The notes below the pieces were generated by a model, which was given only the letters and a program-made list of their open reading frames with translations, did not search any database and was not told where the DNA came from. Shown here piece after piece: positions 1 through 6,545 of a stretch of DNA of 8,781 nucleotides (its first letter is position 1; every line of letters starts with the position of its first letter). A program made the position numbers and the translations under genes. Source of the stretch: Lachnoclostridium sp. UBA6475 (GTDB taxonomy: Bacteria > Bacillota > Clostridia > Lachnospirales > Lachnospiraceae); the NCBI GenBank assembly GCA_002435545.1, contig DJNB01000252.1, positions 4,815-13,595 of the forward strand, written 5' to 3'.

Positions 1-1049
1 GAATCTACTTTGTCCCATACTTCGGAAATCTTGTCCTGTACTTCCGGTCGCATCTCATAGTCGTCAAGGCGGATTCTGCCTTCCTCATCGGTTTCCGGTC
101 CATTTGGCAGTTTTTCCATAAACAGACGGTCCATCTGCTCGATGCAGCCTTCATGCAGTCCTGCGTCTTTCATCACGCGGTAAAGCAGGGAGATATAAAG
201 CGGAACGATCGGAATCGCTGCGCTGGACTGCGTTACAAGTGCTTTATTTACGGATATGTAGGCTTTTAATCCAAGGCTTGCAAAGTCCTCATTCATCTTT
301 ACGGAAGTCTGATACAAGTGCTTTTTCGCCTGTCCGATGCTTCCCTCTTTGTAGATCGGATGGGTTACTTCCGGTCCGATGTAAGAATAAGCAAGTGTTA
401 CGGCATTTTCTGCTACGACACCGGCATCGGTAAGTGCCTGAATCCAGTCATACCAGTCTTCTCCGCCCATAACCTGGATCGTCGCCTGAATTTCTTCCTC
501 TGTGGCAACCGGAACCGTCACCTCTTTAATCTCATTGGTACGAAGATCAATGGTCTTATTGGTAAATGGTTCGCCGACTGTCTTCAACACAGAAGAAACC
601 GTTGTTCCATCCGGCAGGGTTCTGCGTGGTGCTGCCATACTGTAAACGATCATATCAACTTTTCCAAAATTTTCCTTTATGCACGCAATGACATCTTCTT
701 TCATTTCTTTTGAAAAACCGTCTCCGTTAAAGGATTTCGCAAAATAACCATCCTCTGCTGCAATTTTTTCAAAAGCCAGCGTATTGTAATATCCGGCGGT
801 CGCGGTACGTTTGCCCTTCGCTTCACGTTCAAATGCTACCCCGATCGTATCTGCTCCATATCCATAAGTTACGGCGATACGGGATGCCAGACCATAACCG
901 GTGGAAGAACCGATCACTAACACTTTCTTAGGCCCTTCTACCTGTTTTTTTTGTTTTGTATACTCAATCTGTCTGCGCACGCTCTCCTCGCATCCTTTTG
1001 GATGGGCTGTCGTACATATAAATCCTTTTACCTTTGGCTCAACTACCAT
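1..1049 (-). CDS. fabV: trans-2-enoyl-CoA/ACP reductase, FabV/Ter family (3' end cut by window edge)
   Basis: Predicted NADH-dependent reductase that reduces the trans-2 double bond of enoyl-ACP (fatty acid elongation) or of crotonyl-CoA (butyrate/butanol-type pathways); the family contains both. The visible 349 residues show a dinucleotide-binding glycine motif GSSTGYG at 47-53, an SMAAPRR segment at 137-143 (after VDMIVY), and the family active-site pattern Y-x8-K as Y233 and K242 (YKEGSIGQAK). Family members are about 400 residues, so roughly 50 C-terminal residues lie beyond base 1. The ATG at 1047-1049 is preceded by GGAGG (1056-1060) with 6 bases between. It is the last gene seen in a minus-strand run, 16 bases after trhA. 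Glutamate codons are a near-even mix of GAA and GAG and glycine often uses GGA, as in the other left-hand genes. Family assignment is firm; whether the true substrate is ACP- or CoA-linked cannot be told from sequence. Confidence 0.95.
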   Translation of the reverse strand, partial: MVVEPKVKGFICTTAHPKGCEESVRRQIEYTKQKKQVEGPKKVLVIGSSTGYGLASRIAVTYGYGADTIGVAFEREAKGKRTATAGYYNTLAFEKIAAEDGYFAKSFNGDGFSKEMKEDVIACIKENFGKVDMIVYSMAAPRRTLPDGTTVSSVLKTVGEPFTNKTIDLRTNEIKEVTVPVATEEEIQATIQVMGGEDWYDWIQALTDAGVVAENAVTLAYSYIGPEVTHPIYKEGSIGQAKKHLYQTSVKMNEDFASLGLKAYISVNKALVTQSSAAIPIVPLYISLLYRVMKDAGLHEGCIEQMDRLFMEKLPNGPETDEEGRIRLDDYEMRPEVQDKISEVWDKVD

Positions 1050-1065
1050 TTTAATCCTCCAATCT

Positions 1066-1752
1066 TTATCTCATGATTACATAAAATAATATCATAAAGA
1101 AGTGCAGTACACTTCCTGCGATAACAAATAAATGAAAGATCGAATGCATATAACGTTTCGTCTTTCCGATGCCATACAATACGGCTCCGATCGTATAGGC
1201 AATTCCTCCGCTGACGAGATATACCATTCCACCAAAACCAAGCAGTTCAATCGTCGGTTTGATAAAGAAAATGATACACCATCCCATACCAAGATAGCAG
1301 ATCATCGCCATCTTTTTGTATTTTTCGAGATCGATCGCGGTAAATGTCGCCGCACCGAGGCAGCACGCCCACACAATACCAAAGATCACAAAAGCGATAA
1401 CCGGATGATTGACACGGATTCCTGCCAGTGTGATCGCCGTGTAAGTGCCTGCGATCAAAAAATAGATCGTACAGTGGTCAATGACCTGAAACACCTTTTT
1501 TGCCCCCTGCGCCGTCAGACCATGATAAATGCTTGACATAGCGTACAGAGCAACCATTGTGCCGCCGTAAACTGCCGATGCCACAACGGCCCAGGGATCA
1601 CCTTTCAAAGCAGAAAAAATGACGCAGAGCACCAAAGCGGCAATTGCCAGCGCACCACCGACGATGTGGGAAACCATATTAAAGATTTCCTCGCCCCTCG
1701 TATAATCCGGAAGTGTACGATCCTTTAATTTTGTTCTCTTTTTCTTTTCCAT
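1066..1752 (-). CDS. trhA: Hemolysin III family (TrhA/PAQR-like) seven-helix membrane protein
   Basis: Integral membrane protein of 228 residues, the usual length for the bacterial hemolysin III/TrhA branch of the PAQR superfamily. About seven hydrophobic segments run from residue 25 to 226. The family's conserved polar set is present: E21/E22 and N25 with S28-H29 in helix 1, SSIYHG (73-78, H77), D92-H93, and HSIFH (203-207), with a further H217. In PAQR proteins such His/Asp residues form a membrane metal site related to hydrolases. Some bacterial members have been tied to membrane lipid homeostasis, and the hemolysin name is historical. The N-terminus is strongly basic (MEKKKRTKLK), suggesting it stays in the cytoplasm. 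The ATG at 1750-1752 follows GGAGGG with good spacing. It lies 24 bases after chrA and 16 before fabV, so it is probably cotranscribed with both. The symbol rests on family only; the substrate is unknown. Confidence 0.92.
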   Translation of the reverse strand: MEKKKRTKLKDRTLPDYTRGEEIFNMVSHIVGGALAIAALVLCVIFSALKGDPWAVVASAVYGGTMVALYAMSSIYHGLTAQGAKKVFQVIDHCTIYFLIAGTYTAITLAGIRVNHPVIAFVIFGIVWACCLGAATFTAIDLEKYKKMAMICYLGMGWCIIFFIKPTIELLGFGGMVYLVSGGIAYTIGAVLYGIGKTKRYMHSIFHLFVIAGSVLHFFMILFYVIMR

Positions 1753-1776
1753 CTTCTTACCCTCCGTGTCTACATA

Positions 1777-3216
1777 TTAGATTCCCATTGCATTACACAG
1801 TCCCATTGATAACACAAGGCTCATGCCGATCAGTACTACATTTTTGCATTTCGCCTTTTTGAGTAAAAAAAGATTCAATCCATAAATGGCAAAGATCATG
1901 ATCAGTACGGTAAACCATGGATACTGCTTATTCTGCGCCAATGCCATACTGGATTGTATCAATCCTGACATCACGGTCAACAAAAGTCCTGACACGATCA
2001 CTTTAATGGATTTCTTTATATTGATAAATACCTCAATATTTTCCAGATATTCATAAAGGTGGTATACCACATCAAATACGACTGCCGAAGCCATTACACT
2101 CATGGCAAACCCGGAAAGTGCCATCCAGATGCCGCCTGCTGTCGTTCCTGCCAGTCCATATCCATAAGAATAGCCGATGCCCGACAGGGTTTTGCATAAG
2201 ATCGACCCCGGCAGAATATTTACAATAAGTACCAGGTAGTTATAAAAGGAACTTTCACTGATATAATCTGGCACGAATAACCCGTCTGCAATTGTCAGAT
2301 ACGCGTCTCCTCCTCCAAAAGAGATGAGGGAAGAGGCAATCCCTTTTACAAAAAATGGAAAACCCTCTCCAGCAAAATATAACATTGCCGGCAGACTGAG
2401 AAGAACCGCCACAAATATCCACGCGGCACTTTCCATCACCAGTGGTTTTAACACCTTTTTCCGTTTCTTTTTCTTTTTGATCGAGCTTTTCTTAAAACTA
2501 TAGACTGCCAATATGATCATGACAGCCCGCACGGTCCACGTCACGATATCATTGTCTATGATCTTCGCTTTTCCGACACACAAAAGATAAATGCCAGCCA
2601 CGATACCGGCAGGTATCATCGTCTGCCACTGAAATTTACAGTCTGTCACTAATATGGCAAAAAAGGCAATTGCCAGCATTTCTATCGTAGAAATACTAAA
2701 TAACGGCGTCTTATCAATCTGAAAGATACGGAACAAATTTCGTCCGGCGGTCAGTATAAATACACCGACACACACGCCTAGCGCCTTTTTCCGGTGCTTT
2801 TTCACCACGAAGTCCTGAAAGGCATTGTGGATATATTCTGTCAAAAGGCACATGATAAATGCGGTTATCCCGATCGATGCATATTGGATCTGTGTCAGCA
2901 CTTTCGCATTCAATCCGTCCATTCCTGCCATCAGAAACACCGTCATCAAGGCACCCGGAAATGCCATCGCCATCGCAGCAAGGATCATTCCCTTTTTCCC
3001 GGAAACCGCTTTTCCTACGCCTGCCGCAATCTCTACCGGAAGTGCTCCCGGTGTCAGCGCAGCCGCCACAATATCTTTTTCGTACTCTTCTCCCGTGATA
3101 AAACTTTTTTCTTCTACGACTTCCTGTTGAATCACCGGAATCAGTGCATTTCCGCCTCCAAACCCGATCAATCCGATCTTATTCATGGAGACAAGCATTT
3201 GTACTAACTTCTTCAC
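1777..3216 (-). CDS. chrA: Chromate transporter (ChrA/CHR) family membrane protein, long two-domain form
   Basis: Polytopic membrane protein of 479 residues with two homologous CHR halves. The first half opens with GFGGGNALIP (18-27) and carries TPGALP (55-60) and AFPGAL (85-90). The second half repeats the pattern as ISFGGGDAYL (298-307) and NILPGS (333-338). A very basic linker (242-257, many Lys/Arg) separates the halves and is probably cytoplasmic. Known ChrA proteins export chromate, but many homologues in anaerobes are untested, so chromate is only the family substrate. The start is GTG (3214-3216) with TGAGGA six bases upstream. A lysine start codon AAG follows directly and the first conserved motif sits at the usual distance. 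The start overlaps the stop of the 142-residue upstream gene by 4 bases (GTGA), implying translational coupling. No other resistance gene or regulator is adjacent. Family call is strong; the symbol is given on homology alone. Confidence 0.92.
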   Translation of the reverse strand: MKKLVQMLVSMNKIGLIGFGGGNALIPVIQQEVVEEKSFITGEEYEKDIVAAALTPGALPVEIAAGVGKAVSGKKGMILAAMAMAFPGALMTVFLMAGMDGLNAKVLTQIQYASIGITAFIMCLLTEYIHNAFQDFVVKKHRKKALGVCVGVFILTAGRNLFRIFQIDKTPLFSISTIEMLAIAFFAILVTDCKFQWQTMIPAGIVAGIYLLCVGKAKIIDNDIVTWTVRAVMIILAVYSFKKSSIKKKKKRKKVLKPLVMESAAWIFVAVLLSLPAMLYFAGEGFPFFVKGIASSLISFGGGDAYLTIADGLFVPDYISESSFYNYLVLIVNILPGSILCKTLSGIGYSYGYGLAGTTAGGIWMALSGFAMSVMASAVVFDVVYHLYEYLENIEVFINIKKSIKVIVSGLLLTVMSGLIQSSMALAQNKQYPWFTVLIMIFAIYGLNLFLLKKAKCKNVVLIGMSLVLSMGLCNAMGI

Positions 3217-3641
3217 GTCTTTTCCTCATTTGACAAAAGATGAAACAATGCCGCTTTGTAGATCAAAACCAGCCGTACATCTTTGTCGCAATATCGATTC
3301 TTCAAAAATTCTATTGTTTTATATCCATATACCAAAACCAGTATACTAAGAGCCACGAATTGTATTCCTGGAAGAAGAGGCATGCAGATCAGAAAAAGAA
3401 TGGCAGCGGCAAATCCTGCACTGATCACCCCGAACAAACGGCTGATCGTCACAGACAAACGCACGGTCTGCAACAGGTTCAGCAGCCGTCTGTCGAGATG
3501 TTCTTCACTGTTTTCTATTAACACAAAATAGATATCACAAAAAATATCCATACATTCTTTTTCTTTTAATTTTGCACAATACTCTTTATAACGTTTTCTT
3601 CCAAACTCTTTCTGCATTAATCTGCCTAATACACTAACCAA
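3213..3641 (-). CDS. Small membrane protein of unknown function, coupled to chrA
   Basis: I do not recognise this 142-residue protein. Its N-terminal 60 residues are charged and probably cytoplasmic, with Cys at 22, 30 and 35 and a likely helical stretch around 18-62. Two hydrophobic segments follow, at about 70-90 and 92-108, separated only by PG (91-92), so they could form a tight hairpin. The tail (109-142) is again charged, ending NEEKT. The start is TTG at 3639-3641, supported by AAGGAG exactly 7 bases upstream; the next in-frame ATG (residue 9) has no such site at proper distance. Its stop overlaps the GTG start of chrA by 4 bases, so the two proteins are probably made together, which suggests but does not prove an accessory role for the transporter. 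The coding style matches the left-hand genes. It is a real gene on the evidence of overlap, ribosome site and coherent topology. Confidence 0.8.
   Translation of the reverse strand: MVSVLGRLMQKEFGRKRYKEYCAKLKEKECMDIFCDIYFVLIENSEEHLDRRLLNLLQTVRLSVTISRLFGVISAGFAAAILFLICMPLLPGIQFVALSILVLVYGYKTIEFLKNRYCDKDVRLVLIYKAALFHLLSNEEKT
3217..3228 (-). promoter_or_regulatory. Ribosome binding site fixing the GTG start of chrA
   Basis: Reading on the minus strand, TGAGGA (3223-3228) lies six bases before GTG at 3214-3216. The site is inside the last codons of the upstream 142-residue gene, so ribosomes finishing that gene stop on top of the new start. No ATG nearby is in frame and before the first conserved CHR motif, which supports the GTG. 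Confidence 0.75.
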
Positions 3642-3648
3642 TTTTTTT

Positions 3649-3654
3649 CTCCTT
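3649..3654 (-). promoter_or_regulatory. Ribosome binding site deciding the TTG start of the 142-residue protein
   Basis: AAGGAG on the minus strand is followed by seven A residues and then TTG (3639-3641). The spacing is ideal for TTG. The next in-frame ATG lies 24 bases further on, too far to use this site. Confidence 0.75.
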
Positions 3655-3676
3655 CGGTTTCTGCCTTATCTCTATA

Positions 3677-3690
3677 GTATTCGGCAATAC
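3677..3690. repeat. Short perfect inverted repeat in the galM downstream gap
   Basis: The sequence GTATT-CGGC-AATAC is a perfect 5-base inverted repeat around a 4-base centre. It does not extend further and its stem is AT-rich, so as an RNA hairpin it would be weak. It overlaps a TACTAT hexamer on the minus strand and could be an operator half-site pair. It is just as likely to be chance. Confidence 0.3.
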
Positions 3691-3713
3691 CTTGTTTGGT
3701 TATACGTAAAAGA

Positions 3714-4751
3714 TCAGCAAAATTTATAAATTGTCGTTGATGTAAATGTGTCGCCTGCTTTCAAAACACAGGACTCAAACGACGGAATATTGATGGAATT
3801 TGGAAAATACTGGGTTTCAAAGCAGACACCGTTTCTCTTCGTGTACTCTGCCCCTTCTTTTCCTTCTTCTTTTACAATAAAGTTTCCAGTATACAGCTGC
3901 ATTCCCGGAAGATCGGTGTACACTTCCATCGTTCTGCCGCTTGTACTCTCCGAAACTTCTGCCACTTTTTCAACTCCCTTTGTCTTCTTATCGAGCGCAA
4001 AGTTATGGTCATATCCGCCGGCAAGGATCAACGGTTCGTAATCTGCTCCGATGTCTTTGCTGATTGCCTTCTTCGTTCTGAAATCCATCGGTGTGCCGGT
4101 TACATCGATAATCTTCCCGGTCGGGATCAGATCCTCTGTCGTCTCCGTAAATCCGTTTGCCTGAATCCACACTTCGTGGTCTGTGATGTCGCCGCCATTG
4201 TGTCCTTTCAGGTTGAAATAAGAATGGTTCGTTACATTACACAAGGTATCTTTGTCGGATGTTGCTTTATAATCCAGTTTCAATTCATTGTCATCGGTTA
4301 ATGTATATGTCACGGAAATGTCCAGATTTCCCGGATATCCCTGTTCCATATCCGGACTTACGCGGGAAAATGTCACACTGTTTTCTCCGGTTTCTGCCTG
4401 ATACATCACCTTATTGTATCCCGGTGTACCACCGTGCAGATTGTTCTTTCCGTCATTTTTCTCCAATTCATAGGTTGTACCATTCAGTTCAAATTTCGCA
4501 TCTCCGATACGGTTTCCATGGCGTCCGATAAAGGAACCAAAGAAACATCCATTGACTTCATACGCTGCTACATTATCGAAACCAAGGACAACATCGGCAA
4601 GTTTGCCGTCTTTGTCCGGTACAAACAACGATACCAGATTGGCACCATAATCAATCAACTGCGCTTTCATGCCGTTTTTATTTTCCAAGGTATACATGGA
4701 AACTTCTTCTCCGGCACTTGTTTTTCCAAAATTTGTCTTTTCTACACTCAT
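3714..4751 (-). CDS. galM: Aldose 1-epimerase (galactose mutarotase)
   Basis: Cytoplasmic enzyme that interconverts the alpha and beta anomers of galactose, glucose and related aldoses, the first step feeding the Leloir pathway. It has 345 residues, the normal length. Family landmarks are in order: GRHGNRIG (76-83), LHGG (105-108), NHSYFNL (175-181) with catalytic acid H176, GYDHNF (246-251) with the substrate-binding Asp248, and FETQYFPNS (311-319) with catalytic base E312. No signal peptide is present. The ATG at 4749-4751 follows AGAGG with 7 bases between and overlaps the aspS stop by 4 bases (ATGA), so translation is probably coupled to aspS. No galK, galT, galE or sugar transporter lies in the window, so its place behind a tRNA synthetase looks like operon packing rather than pathway grouping. 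Glycine GGA codons are common, unlike hisS. The assignment is firm; exact sugar preference is not determinable. Confidence 0.96.
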   Translation of the reverse strand: MSVEKTNFGKTSAGEEVSMYTLENKNGMKAQLIDYGANLVSLFVPDKDGKLADVVLGFDNVAAYEVNGCFFGSFIGRHGNRIGDAKFELNGTTYELEKNDGKNNLHGGTPGYNKVMYQAETGENSVTFSRVSPDMEQGYPGNLDISVTYTLTDDNELKLDYKATSDKDTLCNVTNHSYFNLKGHNGGDITDHEVWIQANGFTETTEDLIPTGKIIDVTGTPMDFRTKKAISKDIGADYEPLILAGGYDHNFALDKKTKGVEKVAEVSESTSGRTMEVYTDLPGMQLYTGNFIVKEEGKEGAEYTKRNGVCFETQYFPNSINIPSFESCVLKAGDTFTSTTIYKFC

Positions 4752-6538
4752 TCTTTTACCTCTTTTCTGATTTCAATACCTAATTCTTCCAACTGTTTTT
4801 CATCTACAATATTTGGTGCATCCGTCAAAAGACAGGAAGCATCTTTTACTTTCGGGAAGGCGATCACTTCACGGATGCTGTCTTCTTTTGCCATCAGCAT
4901 GACAAGACGATCCAGACCGTAAGCCAGTCCTGCGTGAGGTGGTACCCCGTATTTAAACGCATTCAGCAGGAAACCAAACTGCTCATGTGCCGCTTCTTTT
5001 GTAAACCCAAGGCACTCAAACATTTTTTCCTGAATGTCATTCTGATGAATACGGACAGATCCTCCACCGATCTCTGTACCGTTTAATACAATATCATAGG
5101 CTTTTGCACGTACTTTGCCAGGCTCCGTATCGATCAGATCAAGATCTTCTTCCATCGGCATCGTAAACGGATGGTGCATTGCCTGATAACGTCCCAGTTC
5201 TTCGTTGTACTCCAGAAGTGGGAATTCGGTTACCCACAGGAAATTGTACACGTTCTTGTCAAGAAGTTCCATTCTTCTTGCCAGTTCCAGACGAAGATTT
5301 CCGAGAACATCATATACTACTTTATTTTTATCTGCGGCGAACAAAAGAAGGTCGCCCGGCTCTCCTGCCATCGCTTTTACAAGGGCATCCAGTTCTTCCT
5401 CTGTCATAAATTTGGCAAACGAAGATTTGTAAGTGCCATCCTCGTTGATGCAAAGGTAAGCCAGTCCTTTTGCTCCATACTCTTTGGCAAAATCTACCAG
5501 TGAGTCAATCTTTTTACGCGGCATTGCGCCCTGTCCTTTGGCGTTGATACCACGGACGGAACCGCCATTTTCGATCGCACCGGTGAATACGCCGAAACCA
5601 CATCCTTTGACAACTTCCGTTACATCCTGAAGTTCCATGCCAAAACGGGTATCCGGCTTGTCCGAACCAAAGCGGTCCATCGCTTCCTGCCAGGTCATTC
5701 GCTGGATCGGAAGCTGTACATCTACACCGATCGTCTCTTTAAATAATTTCTTCAACAATCTTTCATTGACATCGATCACATCGTCCACATCGACAAACGA
5801 AAGTTCCATATCGATCTGTGTAAATTCCGGCTGACGGTCGGCACGAAGATCCTCGTCGCGGAAGCAGCGCGCAATCTGATAGTAGCGATCCATACCGGAA
5901 ATCATGAGGAGCTGTTTGAAAATCTGCGGAGACTGCGGCAACGCATAGAATTTGCCGTCGTTGACACGGCTTGGTACGAGGTAGTCGCGGGCGCCTTCCG
6001 GCGTGCTCTTGCACAGTTCCGGTGTTTCGATATCAATAAAGCCGTTTTCGTTGAGGAACGTACGCATAGCGTGTTTTACTTTATGACGCATGATGAGGTT
6101 GTTCTGCATTTCCGGACGGCGTAAATCCAAATACCGGTATTTCAAGCGGATTTTTTCATCTACGTCGATATTGTCTTCAATATAGAACGGCGGTGTTTTA
6201 GACGAGTTAAGGATGCGGAGTTCTTCGCAGCGGATTTCAATCGTGCCCGTTTTCATTTTCGGGTTAACTGTATCTTTGTCACGCATGCGAACGATGCCGC
6301 GGATAGCCAATACATATTCTGTACGGACTTGTTCTGCTTTTTTAAAGGAAGTTTCTTCATAATCCGGCGAAGCAACAACCTGTACAATACCGGTGCGGTC
6401 ACGAAGATCGATAAAAATCAAGCCGCCGTGGTCACGACGTCGTTCTACCCAGCCGCACAGGGTTACTTCCTTGCCATTGTCCGCTTCACTGACTTCAGCG
6501 CAGTACTGGGAGCGGCGTAAACCTTCCATTGTATCCAT
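4748..6538 (-). CDS. aspS: Aspartate--tRNA ligase, bacterial type
   Basis: Class II synthetase that charges tRNA-Asp with aspartate (tRNA-Asn too in non-discriminating forms), acting as a cytoplasmic dimer. It has 596 residues, full length for bacteria. Order: OB-fold anticodon-binding domain (about 1-110), start of the class II core with YLDLRRPEMQ (136-145), STPEGARDYLVPS (178-190), QSPQIFKQLL (202-211), motif 2 FRDEDLRADRQPEF (226-239) with ATP-binding Arg, the bacterial GAD insertion (about 290-420), GGGSVRIHQ (491-499), and motif 3 GLAYGLDRLV (537-546). The start ATG at 6536-6538 lies 7 bases after the hisS stop. Its likely Shine-Dalgarno GAAGGG is inside the hisS end, at a rather long 11-base spacing. 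The odd point is coding style. The first 228 codons have 19 of 19 Glu as GAA and no GGA among 12 Gly; the remainder has GAG in 12 of 37 and GGA in 10 of 30. The reading frame is intact across the change, so the protein should be functional if the sequence is real. Confidence 0.97.
   Translation of the reverse strand: MDTMEGLRRSQYCAEVSEADNGKEVTLCGWVERRRDHGGLIFIDLRDRTGIVQVVASPDYEETSFKKAEQVRTEYVLAIRGIVRMRDKDTVNPKMKTGTIEIRCEELRILNSSKTPPFYIEDNIDVDEKIRLKYRYLDLRRPEMQNNLIMRHKVKHAMRTFLNENGFIDIETPELCKSTPEGARDYLVPSRVNDGKFYALPQSPQIFKQLLMISGMDRYYQIARCFRDEDLRADRQPEFTQIDMELSFVDVDDVIDVNERLLKKLFKETIGVDVQLPIQRMTWQEAMDRFGSDKPDTRFGMELQDVTEVVKGCGFGVFTGAIENGGSVRGINAKGQGAMPRKKIDSLVDFAKEYGAKGLAYLCINEDGTYKSSFAKFMTEEELDALVKAMAGEPGDLLLFAADKNKVVYDVLGNLRLELARRMELLDKNVYNFLWVTEFPLLEYNEELGRYQAMHHPFTMPMEEDLDLIDTEPGKVRAKAYDIVLNGTEIGGGSVRIHQNDIQEKMFECLGFTKEAAHEQFGFLLNAFKYGVPPHAGLAYGLDRLVMLMAKEDSIREVIAFPKVKDASCLLTDAPNIVDEKQLEELGIEIRKEVKE
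5759..5998. other. Compositional breakpoint inside aspS (recombination edge or assembly join)
   Basis: Within this span the codon style of aspS switches. The last glutamate of the all-GAA run is codon 181 (5996-5998), the first GAG is codon 229 (5852-5854), and the first AGA arginine is codon 260 (5759-5761). The encoded stretch (about 181-260) covers the most conserved part of AspRS, including motif 2, where two different aspS genes would share long near-identical DNA. That is where both homologous recombination and false assembly joins are expected. The codon switch is seen directly; its cause is not. Confidence 0.6.
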
Positions 6539-6545
6539 GAGTTAA

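Larger units (their letters stand above)
3642..3713 (-). other. 72-base gap between galM and the 142-residue gene
   Basis: This is the only gap longer than 25 bases in the window. It contains the ribosome site of the downstream gene and a short perfect inverted repeat. I looked for sigma-A promoter elements reading leftward: TATAAC and TACTAT hexamers occur, but neither has a recognisable -35 box 16-18 bases upstream. No GC-rich hairpin followed by a T run is present, so no intrinsic terminator is called for galM. The gap could hold a weak or activator-dependent promoter for the membrane genes. Confidence 0.5.

Noticed and set aside
1132..1536. 134-residue open frame on the plus strand
   Set aside because: It lies entirely opposite trhA, which has clear family motifs. 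It has no ribosome site and a composition typical of an antisense shadow.
2445..2490. Possible programmed frameshift at the A-rich linker of chrA
   Set aside because: The minus-strand sequence contains repeated AAAAAG, which could slip and release a single CHR half. The in-frame context is G AAA AAG rather than a canonical slippery heptamer, I see no clear downstream hairpin, and the full frame is intact.
3660..3710. Sigma-A promoter for the 142-residue gene
   Set aside because: TATAAC and TACTAT resemble -10 boxes, but neither has a matching -35 box at 16-18 bases, so no promoter is called.
4434..4922. 162-residue open frame on the plus strand
   Set aside because: Antisense to the galM start and aspS end; no recognisable domain or ribosome site.
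6539..6545. T-box or other riboswitch ahead of aspS or hisS
   Set aside because: The spaces before these synthetase genes are 7 bases and below zero, leaving no room for a leader. Any such element would lie off the right edge upstream of hemZ.
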